This document shows positions 1-8,211 of a stretch of 33,694 nt of DNA, piece by piece. The position numbers and the translations under genes were made by a program. Positions within the stretch are counted from its first letter, which is position 1; each line of letters begins with the position of its first letter. Origin of the DNA: Bacillota bacterium (GTDB lineage: Bacteria > Bacillota > Negativicutes > DSM-13327); contig JAGFZX010000037.1 in assembly GCA_017889585.1 (NCBI GenBank), positions 1 through 33,694 on the forward strand, read 5' to 3'. A model generated the notes under the pieces. That model made no database searches and was not told where the DNA came from. It saw only the letters and a program-made list of their open reading frames with translations.

Positions 1-1313
1 GCGCATTCCAACCTTTTCTTTTGCAGCTCACAGCCGATTTTATAGGGCTGTTCAATATTCTTATTAAACAAATCTGCATTGGCATGACAACCGCCGCCGC
101 AATAATAACGAGCCCAGCAATCACGGCACTCTGCTTTCGTGAGTACATGAGTCTGCCGGAACTTATTAGGCAGTTCAGTATTTTTCACACCATCAACCAC
201 ATTACCAAGCAAATACTCTTCCCGGCCAACAAACTGATGACAAGGGTACAAATCCCCTTCAGGAGTCACAGCAAAATACTCATGGCCTGCGCCACAGCCG
301 CTTAAGCGTTTAGCCACACATGGACCATTATTAATATCTACATTAAAATGAAAGAAATCAAAACCTTGTCCATTACGTTTGCGTTCAAGATAGAGTTTGG
401 CCAACTTATCATATTCCTCAAACAACTTAGGCAAATGTTCTTCTGTCAGCGCATACTTACTATCTTTACTCACAACAGGCTCAACAGATAGCTGGGTACA
501 CCCTTGATCTGCCATATCAAGAACATCTGCGGCAAAATCTAGATTACGAGCCGTAAATGTCCCTCGCAGGTAATAATTTTGATCATTACGAGAAGCAATC
601 GCCTTAGTCACATTCTTTAGTACCATATCATAACTGCCATTGCCATTGGCAAAAGGTCGCATGTTATCATGAACCTCACGCCTTCCATCTAAGCTCAGCA
701 CTAGACTAATATTGTTATCATTCAGATACTGAGTAATCTCATCATTCAGCAATACCCCATTTGTGGTCAGCGTTAACTTGAATTTTTTCCCTGTCTCGGT
801 TTCACGCCGCCGCACATAGGCAATAGCATGGCGGACAGTATCCATATTCATTAAAGGCTCGCCACCAAAAAAGTCAATCTCGCTATTAATTCGGGGACCA
901 CTATTTTTAATAATAAACTCAATAGCCTGCTCGGCCACTTCTTTGCTCATCATTCCGCGATCATGACCAAAATCGCCAGTACCGGCAAAACAATAACCAC
1001 AGCGCAAATTACAATCATGGGCAACATGCAGACAAACTGACTTTACCAAAGGTTGTTGACTAAACGTCAGTGGGACCTCCAGCATTGGGGTAAATAATTT
1101 TTTATCATCAATCAGCTGATGCAATTCCGAGAGCACTTCAGACAATTCAGCAGCAGGATACTGACCTGAAAATGCAGAGAGCACTGCCTCATCATTACTA
1201 CCATCAAAAACATCCATCATCTCATAAACCATTTTATCTACAACATGGACAGCACCACTATTTATATCCAGTACAATATACAAACCATTGGAGTAAAACT
1301 TATATATATTCAT
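1..1313 (-). CDS. scfB: SCIFF peptide radical SAM maturase (partial, C-terminus off the left edge)
   Basis: Radical SAM/SPASM enzyme expected to install thioether crosslinks in the SCIFF precursor encoded just upstream. I translated it by hand from an ATG at 1313; at least 437 residues are present. An N-terminal precursor-recognition-like region (about residues 1-90) precedes the SAM cluster motif CNLRCGYC (Cys101, Cys105, Cys108). A GGEP-type motif (FFGGEP) follows. The C-terminal half has a Cys-rich SPASM region, with GCGAGHEY, YPCHQF, ECRDCW and YYCGGGCHAN. Family members are about 450 residues, so only some 15-20 residues should be missing. The frame stays open to base 1. A terminator and a dispersed repeat separate it from scfA, so its transcription may depend on read-through or its own promoter. 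Confidence 0.93.
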   Translation of the reverse strand, partial: MNIYKFYSNGLYIVLDINSGAVHVVDKMVYEMMDVFDGSNDEAVLSAFSGQYPAAELSEVLSELHQLIDDKKLFTPMLEVPLTFSQQPLVKSVCLHVAHDCNLRCGYCFAGTGDFGHDRGMMSKEVAEQAIEFIIKNSGPRINSEIDFFGGEPLMNMDTVRHAIAYVRRRETETGKKFKLTLTTNGVLLNDEITQYLNDNNISLVLSLDGRREVHDNMRPFANGNGSYDMVLKNVTKAIASRNDQNYYLRGTFTARNLDFAADVLDMADQGCTQLSVEPVVSKDSKYALTEEHLPKLFEEYDKLAKLYLERKRNGQGFDFFHFNVDINNGPCVAKRLSGCGAGHEYFAVTPEGDLYPCHQFVGREEYLLGNVVDGVKNTELPNKFRQTHVLTKAECRDCWARYYCGGGCHANADLFNKNIEQPYKIGCELQKKRLEC

Positions 1314-1347
1314 TTCTTTCACCTTTATAATAAAATATTTTAAGAAC

Positions 1348-1480
1348 AATGCTAGCGCATCCTTCTAAATCCCAGGGGGCAAAACCACGTTAAACACAAA
1401 GGTCACAAAGAAGCGCAAAGGACACAAAGAAAAAAAATATATAATCTCTTCTTTGTGATCTTTGTGTTAATATAAGGTTT
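1348..1480. repeat. Dispersed CACAAAG inverted repeat with GCTAGCGC tag, copy 1
   Basis: A tag (ATGCTAGCGCATCC, about 1349-1362) is followed by an imperfect inverted repeat at 1381-1480. The left arm has tandem CACAAAGG / CACAAAGA / CGCAAAGG units and the right arm CTTTGTGATCTTTGTG. The outer ends are AAAACCACGTTAA and TTAATATAAGGTTT. Five related copies occur in this window. It lies between scfA and scfB and carries no credible ORF. Confidence 0.8.
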
Positions 1481-1522
1481 CTCATCTTTTTCACAAAAAC
1501 CATTTTCTAACTTTCTAATAGA

Positions 1523-1566
1523 GTAAAAAAATCAAGCCCCTTGCCGAAATACTACGACAAGGGGCT
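1523..1566 (-). terminator. Rho-independent terminator after scfA
   Basis: On the minus strand AGCCCCTTG pairs with CAAGGGGCT around a short loop, followed by TGATTTTTTT. It begins 12 bases after the scfA stop, so scfB is probably reached by partial read-through. This would favour excess precursor over maturase. Confidence 0.85.
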
Positions 1567-1577
1567 GTCCTTGCGGT

Positions 1578-1718
1578 CTACTTCTGGCAGACCTGATTGC
1601 CAACGGTGCATGATGTCTTGCAGGCCGATTGACAGGAAGTCTGACATTCTCCACAACCACCTGTATGTACAGTTTCTTGCAGAGAAGCTTTATTAACAGT
1701 AATAATATGCTTCGCCAT
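1578..1718 (-). CDS. scfA: SCIFF RiPP precursor peptide (six cysteines in forty-five)
   Basis: A 46-residue peptide with N-terminal leader MAKHIITVNKASLQETVHTG and a core holding six cysteines (22, 25, 29, 33, 37, 44). This is the hallmark of the SCIFF ribosomal peptide family, widespread in Clostridia and relatives and modified by ScfB to give Cys-Thr thioether crosslinks. The start is fixed by a strong AAGGAGGG site 8 bases upstream of the ATG at 1718 and by the conserved MAKHI start. A longer in-frame start at 1760 is unlikely. The biological role of SCIFF peptides is not established. Confidence 0.95.
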   Translation of the reverse strand: MAKHIITVNKASLQETVHTGGCGECQTSCQSACKTSCTVGNQVCQK

Positions 1719-1762
1719 AATGAAATCCCTCCTTGCCCCATAGTTTATTTGTTGCTTCATCT

Positions 1763-1791
1763 ATTTTATACGTTTTTACAATAGTAATCAA
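1763..1791 (-). promoter_or_regulatory. Candidate sigma-A promoter of scfA
   Basis: On the minus strand a -35 TTGATT (1786-1791), 17-base spacer and -10 TAAAAT (1763-1768), about 45 bases upstream of the scfA start. Confidence 0.6.
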
Positions 1792-1802
1792 TAGTAATAT
1801 AA

Positions 1803-1837
1803 AGAAAAACAGGTAAACAGCATTTGCTATTTACCTG
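1803..1837 (-). terminator. Terminator after the secreted protein gene
   Basis: On the minus strand CAGGTAAA ... TTTACCTG forms a hairpin followed by TTTTTCTTT, 14 bases beyond the stop codon of the gene ending at 1852. Confidence 0.85.
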
Positions 1838-1851
1838 CTCTATTTTTGTGA

Positions 1852-2925
1852 CTATTTACCTGGTGCAATAATCAATTTTACTGGCAAATTAGAGGCTCCT
1901 GGTGGGCTGAAGGTCAGCCATAATGACTTCCCACCCTCATATGTGCCAATATAGGAACTTTCATTAGAATTCTTATGGCCAAAGGACATTTTATCAGCAG
2001 GTGTTGCTATCGTATAATTCTCCTGATGACGATAGTTCACGCCTAGCCAGCCAGCATATTCCCCGCCCCGGGGATTAAGATAATATGACATTTTCCCATC
2101 AGCTGTCGATGGCACAAATATCTTATACACAATACCATAATTTCCATAATTAGTTGTACGAGTGCCATCTGTGGCATCAATACCTGTAACATAGGGATCA
2201 AGCTTATTGTCAGCCAACGTAACTGCTACTGTCCCATGCTCTTTGGTATCATATGTCTGTCCAGGAACAACCAACCTATCTTTACCTTCAAATGTGCCTC
2301 GCAGACGATACTCCGCAACATCTGGAGGTAACACTTTCGCCTGTGCTGCAAATTCTCGAATATCAGCATCAACAGGCATCATCATTACTTTTACGTTAAC
2401 AGGACCATCAGTCTTAAAATCATACATACCATTAACAAGCATATTCGGTTCTACTATACTATGATCAAGACTAGGAATCAAACTGACTGACTCTTTGCCT
2501 GACGCTTCTAAAAGATAAACGTCATCACCCTTTACATAGTCCAGCTGCACTTTCTTGCCCACTTTTAGATAATCGAGGCCTGGACCACCTAAGCCATATT
2601 GATACACGGTAATATGGACAGGCTTATCTGCACTATTTTCCAGCAACACGACAATTTTCTTCCCTTCACTTGTGCCATTTACATGATGGAAGAACAGCCG
2701 CGTATCACCATTAACAATATCCTGATACATGATACCATCAGCCGGCACAGTCTCCGGGCTATCTGATAACAATAATTTTCCTCCATATGGGGATATGGTT
2801 GCTGCCCATTCAGGTAATTTTAAACCTTTTAAATTAATCGCTGGCTGTACCGTCGCTGCTTGTACTGTACTATGTAGTACTACAGCCATAATCATCGGCA
2901 ATAGGCCCAATCGTAACCACTTCAT
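1852..2925 (-). CDS. Secreted protein of unknown function
   Basis: I do not recognise a family. The 357-residue product starts at the ATG at 2925, which has an AAAGGAGG site 7 bases upstream. The in-frame extension to 3000 runs into a palindromic repeat and is rejected. The N-terminus is a signal peptide (MKWLRLGLLPMIMAVVL ... VQA, cleavage near residue 24). The mature part looks like mixed beta structure without membrane segments or a cell-wall anchor. It has GTFEGKDR near residue 210 and GTYEGGKSLWLTF near the C-terminus, perhaps two related beta modules. It is monocistronic, with its own terminator. Extracytoplasmic localisation is well supported; the function is not. Confidence 0.8.
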   Translation of the reverse strand: MKWLRLGLLPMIMAVVLHSTVQAATVQPAINLKGLKLPEWAATISPYGGKLLLSDSPETVPADGIMYQDIVNGDTRLFFHHVNGTSEGKKIVVLLENSADKPVHITVYQYGLGGPGLDYLKVGKKVQLDYVKGDDVYLLEASGKESVSLIPSLDHSIVEPNMLVNGMYDFKTDGPVNVKVMMMPVDADIREFAAQAKVLPPDVAEYRLRGTFEGKDRLVVPGQTYDTKEHGTVAVTLADNKLDPYVTGIDATDGTRTTNYGNYGIVYKIFVPSTADGKMSYYLNPRGGEYAGWLGVNYRHQENYTIATPADKMSFGHKNSNESSYIGTYEGGKSLWLTFSPPGASNLPVKLIIAPGK

Positions 2926-2966
2926 AACTCGTCCTCCTTTGGGAACCGCACTAAATAATTCTATTT

Positions 2967-3031
2967 TGTCATTGCGAAGAATGAAGCAATCTCTTATCAA
3001 GTAGAGGATTGCTTCATTCTTCGCAATGACA
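2967..3031. repeat. TGTCATTGCGA palindromic repeat, copy 1
   Basis: A near-perfect inverted repeat: TGTCATTGCGAAGAATGAAG on the left and its complement CTTCATTCTTCGCAATGACA on the right. Both arms contain GAAGCAATC/GATTGCTTC. Copy 2 is at 17585-17657. It is inserted in the 5' region of the secreted protein gene. Confidence 0.85.
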
Positions 3032-3130
3032 TGTACATTTTTTAATGCACTTTATTTATTATAACAATAGGTCAACATTATGTAAAACGGCAAAATCAGA
3101 CTCCTACAGCCTGTATTTAAGGAAATACTC

Positions 3131-3877
3131 CTATATTCCTAGTTTACTATAAATATTGGCTCTCAGCAGACGCAGACGAAATTCCCCCAAACCATACTTA
3201 GGATGGGGAACATTGACCCGTTTAAGAGCATAGGTGTCAACGCCTTTAGGATTAAGTCCTGCAATACCTGAGCAAGCTCCCAAGTATCCCGCCTCCCTCA
3301 ATATTTCCTCGGTAATTGGTGTAAATTGACCAAAGGGATAGGCAAAAAACTTCACAGAACCAACATGTTGTTCTAATATAGCTTTAGAATCAATGACCTC
3401 ACGTCGCTGCTGATCCGGGCTGGTATCACCTAATGAAATATGCGACACTGTATGTGAACCGATTTCAGTATGCCGTACCTGCATTTCAGCAATCTGCTGC
3501 CAAGATAGATATTCTGAGGTTCCCACTAAACCGCTTACGACAAATACAGTACTTCGCATATTATATTTTTCCATAATAGGAAGTGCTGCCAGAAGATTAT
3601 CTTCATAGCCATCATCAAAAGTAATAATAATAGGCTTATCAGGTAGACTAATTTTGCCATTATAATAATAGTATAATTGCTCTAGAGAAATAGCGGTATA
3701 GCCCTTGTCTTGCAGATAGCTCATTTGCTCCTCAAACTGAGCGGCAGTCACACTATATATATCATCAGCCTCGCTTATCTGATGATAGGCAAGAATAGGC
3801 ACTCCTGGCCCTGGCCAAACCAACCAACTAAGTATACATATAACAATAAAGGCACTCAGTGCCATCAATCTATTCAT
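3131..3877 (-). CDS. Membrane-anchored polysaccharide deacetylase (CE4/NodB family)
   Basis: A 248-residue probable peptidoglycan or polysaccharide N-deacetylase. An uncleaved N-terminal membrane helix (residues 4-22) is followed by the NodB domain. The domain has ILAYHQI (28-34), metal/catalytic motif TFDDG (86-90, Asp88-Asp89), metal motif HTVSH (142-146) and FAYPFG (178-183). The start at 3877 overlaps the last 8 bases of whiA. It has GGGAG 7 bases upstream, which implies translational coupling; an ATG at 3895 is possible but has no better site. It is last in the PHP-rapZ-yvcK-whiA operon, suggesting a cell-envelope role. The substrate is not determined by sequence. Confidence 0.88.
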   Translation of the reverse strand: MNRLMALSAFIVICILSWLVWPGPGVPILAYHQISEADDIYSVTAAQFEEQMSYLQDKGYTAISLEQLYYYYNGKISLPDKPIIITFDDGYEDNLLAALPIMEKYNMRSTVFVVSGLVGTSEYLSWQQIAEMQVRHTEIGSHTVSHISLGDTSPDQQRREVIDSKAILEQHVGSVKFFAYPFGQFTPITEEILREAGYLGACSGIAGLNPKGVDTYALKRVNVPHPKYGLGEFRLRLLRANIYSKLGI

Positions 3878-4808
3878 TCTCCAACTCCCTTGCAATCTGT
3901 TCCAATTTACGCAAACGATGATTCATACCTGATCTTCCGACACGTCCTGCCATAACATCAACTAACTCCTGCAGTGTAGCCTCAGGATGGGCGAGCCTTA
4001 TTTCAGCAGCTTCCTGTAGAGAATGGGGCAATTTAGCAAATGCGTTATGCTCAACAATCAGTTTAATGCAATTAACCTGCCGTACTGCCGCATTGACTGT
4101 TTTTTGTAAGTTAGCTGTTTCACAATTGACGAGACGATTGACCTGATTGCGCATATCTTTGACGACTCGCACATTTTCAAAAACCAACAAGGCATTATGA
4201 GCGCCAATAATCCGCAGAAAAGTAGCAATAGCATCACCGTCTTTTAGATATACAATATAATCATTTTTGCGTTCAATCAGCCTAACCGGTAAAGAAAAAT
4301 ATTTCATCAAGCGCACCATAGTTTTGCCAAAATCCAAATTACCTGTAACCAATTCCAAATGATAATCCCCTTCTGGCCGATTGACTGAGCCACCGCCTAA
4401 AAAAGCACCTCTCAAATAAGCTCGCCTGCAGCAGGCTTTACGCAAAATTCCACTGTCACTGCCTATATTTATATTATCCCCACGCATAATACCTAGAACT
4501 GATAACAATTCCGTAACCACCGGGGATGGCGCTACTTTAACCATATAGGAATTATTCTTCTTCAAACGACGCCCCCGCGTCACAACTACCTCTGTTTTTA
4601 AATGAAAACCACTCTTAATCAATGTCAGAGTTTTTCGCGCCACAGCAGCATTTTCAGTCGTAAATTTAATTCCTAGATTGCTATTGCCGCCAATTAGCAT
4701 AGTACCGCCCATACGCATCAATGAAGCTAACTCAGCCACTTTGCAGCACCCTTGCTCGTCCACAATCCTAGCCAATTCATTTCTAACCTCAGCAGAATAC
4801 GAAGCCAT
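3870..4808 (-). CDS. whiA: WhiA-family DNA-binding regulator / division factor
   Basis: A 312-residue protein of normal WhiA length. WhiA proteins combine a degenerate LAGLIDADG homing-endonuclease fold with a C-terminal helix-turn-helix and affect cell division and chromosome segregation in Firmicutes and sporulation in Streptomyces. Visible here are the start MASYSAEVRNELAR, the central RRAYLRGAFLGGGSV motif of the LAGLIDADG part, and a C-terminal HTH (EAAEIRLAHPEATLQEL). The ATG at 4808 is chosen by homology. The frame remains open upstream to 4922 only because it enters a structured intergenic element, giving residues that do not resemble WhiA. It is partner to the upstream yvcK and rapZ. 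Confidence 0.95.
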   Translation of the reverse strand: MASYSAEVRNELARIVDEQGCCKVAELASLMRMGGTMLIGGNSNLGIKFTTENAAVARKTLTLIKSGFHLKTEVVVTRGRRLKKNNSYMVKVAPSPVVTELLSVLGIMRGDNINIGSDSGILRKACCRRAYLRGAFLGGGSVNRPEGDYHLELVTGNLDFGKTMVRLMKYFSLPVRLIERKNDYIVYLKDGDAIATFLRIIGAHNALLVFENVRVVKDMRNQVNRLVNCETANLQKTVNAAVRQVNCIKLIVEHNAFAKLPHSLQEAAEIRLAHPEATLQELVDVMAGRVGRSGMNHRLRKLEQIARELENE

Positions 4809-4836
4809 CTCTATCACACTCCAGTCAAGCCGCTTG

Positions 4837-5015
4837 GAGTCTGTTTTTAAACGCCCATCTGCGTTGTACCCGCAAGGGGTAGGCCGCATTTCTAAGTCGC
4901 CAAAGCGCCAAGAACTGCGCACTTTGCTCCTGCGCTTCTTCGTTCAACGTACTGCGAGTACGCCTTCACTCAGATGCTCGTCGCGCCTAGCATCTGGACC
5001 TTTTAAAACAGCCTC
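4837..5015. repeat. Structured 179-bp intergenic element with inverted-repeat ends
   Basis: The ends match as an imperfect inverted repeat: GAGTCTGTTTTTAAAC on the left and the complement of GAGGCTGTTTTAAAAG on the right. Inside, on the minus strand, are hairpin-forming pairs AGATGCT/AGCATCT and CGTAC/GTACG plus GCGC-rich arms. The base composition is more GC-rich than the neighbouring genes. It fills the whole yvcK-whiA gap and looks like a non-autonomous mobile or REP-like element. There is no convincing ORF. Confidence 0.65.
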
Positions 5016-5022
5016 TTTAAAT

Positions 5023-6387
5023 TCAGTGCTCATTTTTTTTAAAATCTTTTATGTTTTCGGCAATTAAATAATAATCCAACAATCGCATACGTTCAGAATT
5101 ATTTTTCAGCTTATAGATCATAGATACAATGGTCCGGGATAACTTGAGCGGATCATGGCGGACCCAATTGGTTTCACTGATAACATCTGCACTGAAAGCT
5201 TTAATACCCATAGCCTCAATGGTTTTCACATCTGCTTCTACTGGATATGCTCCCTGATTGGCATACTTTTGCTGCAAATTTTCCGCGACATTATGGTTAT
5301 TCACCACAACATAGTCAATAACCCCAGGACCTACATGATCTAATATAGCCTTAACATGCTCAGAGGCACTATAGCCATCTGTTTCCCCCGGCTGGGTCAT
5401 CACATTACAGATATAGATTTTTACAGCCTGGCTTTGCCGTAACGTATCAGCCACACCTTGCACCAATAGATTGGGCAAGATACTAGTATACAAACTACCA
5501 GGTCCCAAAATAACAGCATCAGCATCTCGGATTGCCTCAAGAGTACTCTCCACAGGTAAAGTATCCTTCGGCTCTAAATACACTCTGTCTATCTGTTTAT
5601 TCGCCAGTGGAATTTGAGATTCACCTTCCACTACAGTACCATCTGTCATCTTAGCCCATAACCTTACTTTTTGGATAGAGGCGGGTAACACTCTGCCCCT
5701 AACTGCTAAAACTTTACTAGATTCTTTTAAGGCTTGTTCCACATCACCCAGGACTTCCGTCATGGCGGCAATAAACAAATTACCAAAATTATGTCCAGCT
5801 AACCCACCAGTGCCTCCAAAACGATGCTGAAACAATTTTTCCATTAGTGGCTCTGTATCAGCTAAAGCCACCAAGCAATTGCGTAAATCACCAGGGGGAA
5901 TCATATCAAAGTCCTCCCTCAGCCGCCCAGAGGAACCACCATCATCAGCAACAGTAACAATGGCTGTAACATTACCAGTTACACTCTTGATACCTCGTAG
6001 CAGCACCGCCAAGCCTGTGCCGCCGCCAATCACAGCCACCGCCGGACCGCGATTGAGTTTGCGTTTTTGAAAAATAAGTTCAATTAGCTTATCTGAACCT
6101 TCAGGAATAAGTACACTAATCACCGAACTGATAATCTGTCTGGTCGCCAGTGCCATAATCACTAGTCCACTGGCAATAATAGCTATCCCCACAATCGTAG
6201 TAACCGTATAATAATAACTGCCTGTCGTCAGATATGCCATCCTAAAAATGGCCTCTTCTAAATTACCTGCATATTTATAATTAAAAACAATCGCTATCCC
6301 GACACTGGCAGCGATAACTCCCATAGAAAATAATAACAGCCAACGCTTTACCTTTATGCCAGGGTACATCCATTTTACAAAGTGCAC
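5023..6387 (-). CDS. yvcK: YvcK/CofD-like gluconeogenesis factor with N-terminal membrane domain
   Basis: A 454-residue protein. The YvcK core begins near residue 115 with VAVIGGGTGLAVLLRG (nucleotide-sugar binding) and VADDGGSSGRLR. YvcK proteins bind UDP-GlcNAc and are needed for morphology and growth on gluconeogenic carbon sources. Bacillus YvcK is about 317 residues; the extra ~115 residues here hold two predicted membrane helices (about 15-35 and 60-82). The core is therefore probably tethered to the inner face of the membrane. The start is a GTG at 6387 with AGAGGTG 6 bases upstream; an ATG at 6369 is the alternative. The rapZ stop is 69 bases upstream. Confidence 0.93.
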   Translation of the reverse strand: MHFVKWMYPGIKVKRWLLLFSMGVIAASVGIAIVFNYKYAGNLEEAIFRMAYLTTGSYYYTVTTIVGIAIIASGLVIMALATRQIISSVISVLIPEGSDKLIELIFQKRKLNRGPAVAVIGGGTGLAVLLRGIKSVTGNVTAIVTVADDGGSSGRLREDFDMIPPGDLRNCLVALADTEPLMEKLFQHRFGGTGGLAGHNFGNLFIAAMTEVLGDVEQALKESSKVLAVRGRVLPASIQKVRLWAKMTDGTVVEGESQIPLANKQIDRVYLEPKDTLPVESTLEAIRDADAVILGPGSLYTSILPNLLVQGVADTLRQSQAVKIYICNVMTQPGETDGYSASEHVKAILDHVGPGVIDYVVVNNHNVAENLQQKYANQGAYPVEADVKTIEAMGIKAFSADVISETNWVRHDPLKLSRTIVSMIYKLKNNSERMRLLDYYLIAENIKDFKKNEH

Positions 6388-6410
6388 AAATTACACCTCT
6401 ACCCTCTGTG

Positions 6411-6424
6411 GTCGCTATAGCGAC
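6411..6424. promoter_or_regulatory. Perfect 14-bp palindrome between rapZ and yvcK
   Basis: GTCGCTATAGCGAC is a perfect dyad 24 bases upstream of the yvcK start. It could be an operator or a small RNA hairpin; no regulator can be assigned. Confidence 0.35.
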
Positions 6425-6456
6425 ATAATCTTGTCAAAACTTATCTCATAAAGTAT

Positions 6457-7347
6457 TCAACATTCGGGTTGAACTTCCACCACATTCTTTTTAATATCTC
6501 GATGATCTAAATTGACCTTATACCCTTTACTTTTTAAGCCTTCATAAATCTTACCAGCCACAAATACAGAACGGTGCATACCGCCAGTACAACCAATGGC
6601 AATAATCAACTGGCTTTTACCTTCTTTAATATAATTAGGCACCAGAAATTCCACGAAATCCGTCACTTTCTCCATAAACTGTTGGGTAATTGGCCATTTC
6701 CAAATATATTCCCCTACCTCAACGACGTCACCACTTTTACGACGTAATGATTCCACATAAAAGGGATTGGGTAAAAAGCGTACATCAAACACCATATCTG
6801 CATCTAAAGGAATTCCATATTTAAAACCAAAAGATACCACAGTAATATTCATCCGTTGATGCTCATGGTCACTCGTAAATAAAGTCGTAATCTTTTCCCG
6901 TAAATCAGCAGTCGATAATTCTGAGGTATCAATAATCTGGGTAGCCCGACCACGCATCTGATCCACTCGTTCTCGTTCCCGGATGATGCCTTCACTAATA
7001 CGCCCATGGGGTGCCATTGGATGCCGCCGTCTAGTTTCTTTATACCGTCTAATTAAGGTTTCATCAGAAGCCTCTAGAAAGAGCATTTCATAACGACGGC
7101 CCTGTTTTTCTATTTCTTCTAAGTTTTGTACTAATGTATCAAAAAACTCCCGACCGCGAATATCTACCACTAAGGCGATTTTATTAACCCGCCCAGCTGA
7201 CTGTGCACATAATTCAGCAAACTTAGGAATTAGCATGGGTGGTAAATTGTCCACACAAAAATAGCCTAAGTCCTCCATAGCCCTGACTACCTGAGTCTTA
7301 CCCGCACCTGACATGCCTGTAATAATTACCAAACGGACATCTTCCAT
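6457..7347 (-). CDS. rapZ: RapZ-family nucleotide-binding protein / RNase adapter
   Basis: A 296-residue protein, the usual length. Walker A GMSGAGKT lies at residues 11-18 and VDNLPP follows near 33. The C-terminal half has the family motifs SFGFKYG, DVRFLPNP and GCTGGMHRSV. The E. coli member guides RNase E to the GlmZ sRNA and controls amino-sugar synthesis. The Firmicute member (YvcJ) is a P-loop NTPase/GTPase whose role is less clear. The ATG at 7347 has GGAGG 9 bases upstream. It is 19 bases from the PHP gene and 69 bases from yvcK, in the conserved rapZ-yvcK-whiA order. Confidence 0.96.
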   Translation of the reverse strand: MEDVRLVIITGMSGAGKTQVVRAMEDLGYFCVDNLPPMLIPKFAELCAQSAGRVNKIALVVDIRGREFFDTLVQNLEEIEKQGRRYEMLFLEASDETLIRRYKETRRRHPMAPHGRISEGIIRERERVDQMRGRATQIIDTSELSTADLREKITTLFTSDHEHQRMNITVVSFGFKYGIPLDADMVFDVRFLPNPFYVESLRRKSGDVVEVGEYIWKWPITQQFMEKVTDFVEFLVPNYIKEGKSQLIIAIGCTGGMHRSVFVAGKIYEGLKSKGYKVNLDHRDIKKNVVEVQPEC

Positions 7348-7366
7348 ATTATTTTACCTCCATTAT

Positions 7367-8098
7367 CTATACCTTGCTACTACGCCGATTAGAACGCCGC
7401 TCTAGATGGCTTCTAATCGCTGCAATTGATGTATTTATTACTGCATTTGGAGCGATATCATATTTTTCTAGTAATTCGATTGCCTGGCTGAAATCGCCAA
7501 CGTCTAAGGAAAAATGACTGTCAGTTCCTACCATGATTTTAGCGCCGTACTGTTTGGCCAGACCTAAGATCTTTTCACAATATGGTCGACTGCCTACTCG
7601 GGATAATTTCAAAGAACTATTATTAATCTCGATAGCCACATCATACTTGACTGCCGCCTGCACTACAGCCTCGGCATCGATCAAATATTCAGGATTACCA
7701 GGATGCACAATGACATCTACCCACGGATTTTTAATAGCATTTATCATCATTTCCGTATTTTCTTCTACGCAGCCGTTTGGCGTACAAACATGATGAAATC
7801 CTGCCAATACAATGTCTAATCTAGCTAAACGCTCATCTGGCAAATCCAGATTTCCAGCTCGATCGATCACATTTGCTTCTACACCTTTTAGTACTCGCAC
7901 ACCAAATAGTTCCTCAGGAATAACCTTCAAATTTCCAAAATGATAGTTATGAGGTGCACCTGGCATGGTTGGTCCATGATCAGTAATCGCAATCATTTCT
8001 AGCCCCTTATCGGCAGCTGCCCGTGCATTCTCCAGCACCGTACTATAGGCATGACCGCTGGATATTGTATGAACATGTAAATCAGCAACAAACTTCAT
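7367..8098 (-). CDS. PHP-domain phosphoesterase (YcdX-like)
   Basis: A 243-residue PHP-family metal-dependent phosphatase. The motifs DLHVHT (6-11), AITDHG near residue 37, GVEAN near 72, VHPGNPEY and GTDSH supply the His/Asp/Glu ligands for a trinuclear metal site. It appears to be the first gene of the rapZ-yvcK-whiA-deacetylase operon, 19 bases before rapZ, with GGGGGA upstream of the ATG at 8098. The substrate is unknown; related proteins act on small phosphorylated metabolites. Confidence 0.88.
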   Translation of the reverse strand: MKFVADLHVHTISSGHAYSTVLENARAAADKGLEMIAITDHGPTMPGAPHNYHFGNLKVIPEELFGVRVLKGVEANVIDRAGNLDLPDERLARLDIVLAGFHHVCTPNGCVEENTEMMINAIKNPWVDVIVHPGNPEYLIDAEAVVQAAVKYDVAIEINNSSLKLSRVGSRPYCEKILGLAKQYGAKIMVGTDSHFSLDVGDFSQAIELLEKYDIAPNAVINTSIAAIRSHLERRSNRRSSKV

Positions 8099-8138
8099 CT
8101 CGACTTATCCCCCATTATTAACCATTACTTGTTTCTTA

Positions 8139-8167
8139 ATTATATGGTAATTTGTCTAAAAAAGCAA
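8139..8167 (-). promoter_or_regulatory. Candidate promoter of the PHP-rapZ-yvcK-whiA operon
   Basis: On the minus strand a consensus -10 TATAAT (8139-8144) lies 17 bases from a weak -35 TTGCTT (8162-8167). The -35 overlaps the U-tract of the preceding terminator. Confidence 0.45.
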
Positions 8168-8194
8168 AAAGGATACACATTAATATGTACCCTT
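8160..8194 (-). terminator. Terminator after the small membrane-anchored protein
   Basis: Minus strand GGGTACATAT ... ATGTGTATCC forms a ten-pair stem with G-U pairs, followed by TTTTTGCTTTTTT. Confidence 0.85.
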
Positions 8195-8211
8195 TCCTAA
8201 GCTTATACTCA

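Noticed and set aside
1532..1741. 69-residue ORF in another frame over scfA
   Set aside because: The SCIFF peptide in the overlapping frame has a strong ribosome site and the conserved six-Cys core; this ORF has neither.
4809..4922. In-frame N-terminal extension of whiA to 350 residues
   Set aside because: The added residues come from the structured intergenic element and do not look like WhiA; the normal family start is at 4808.
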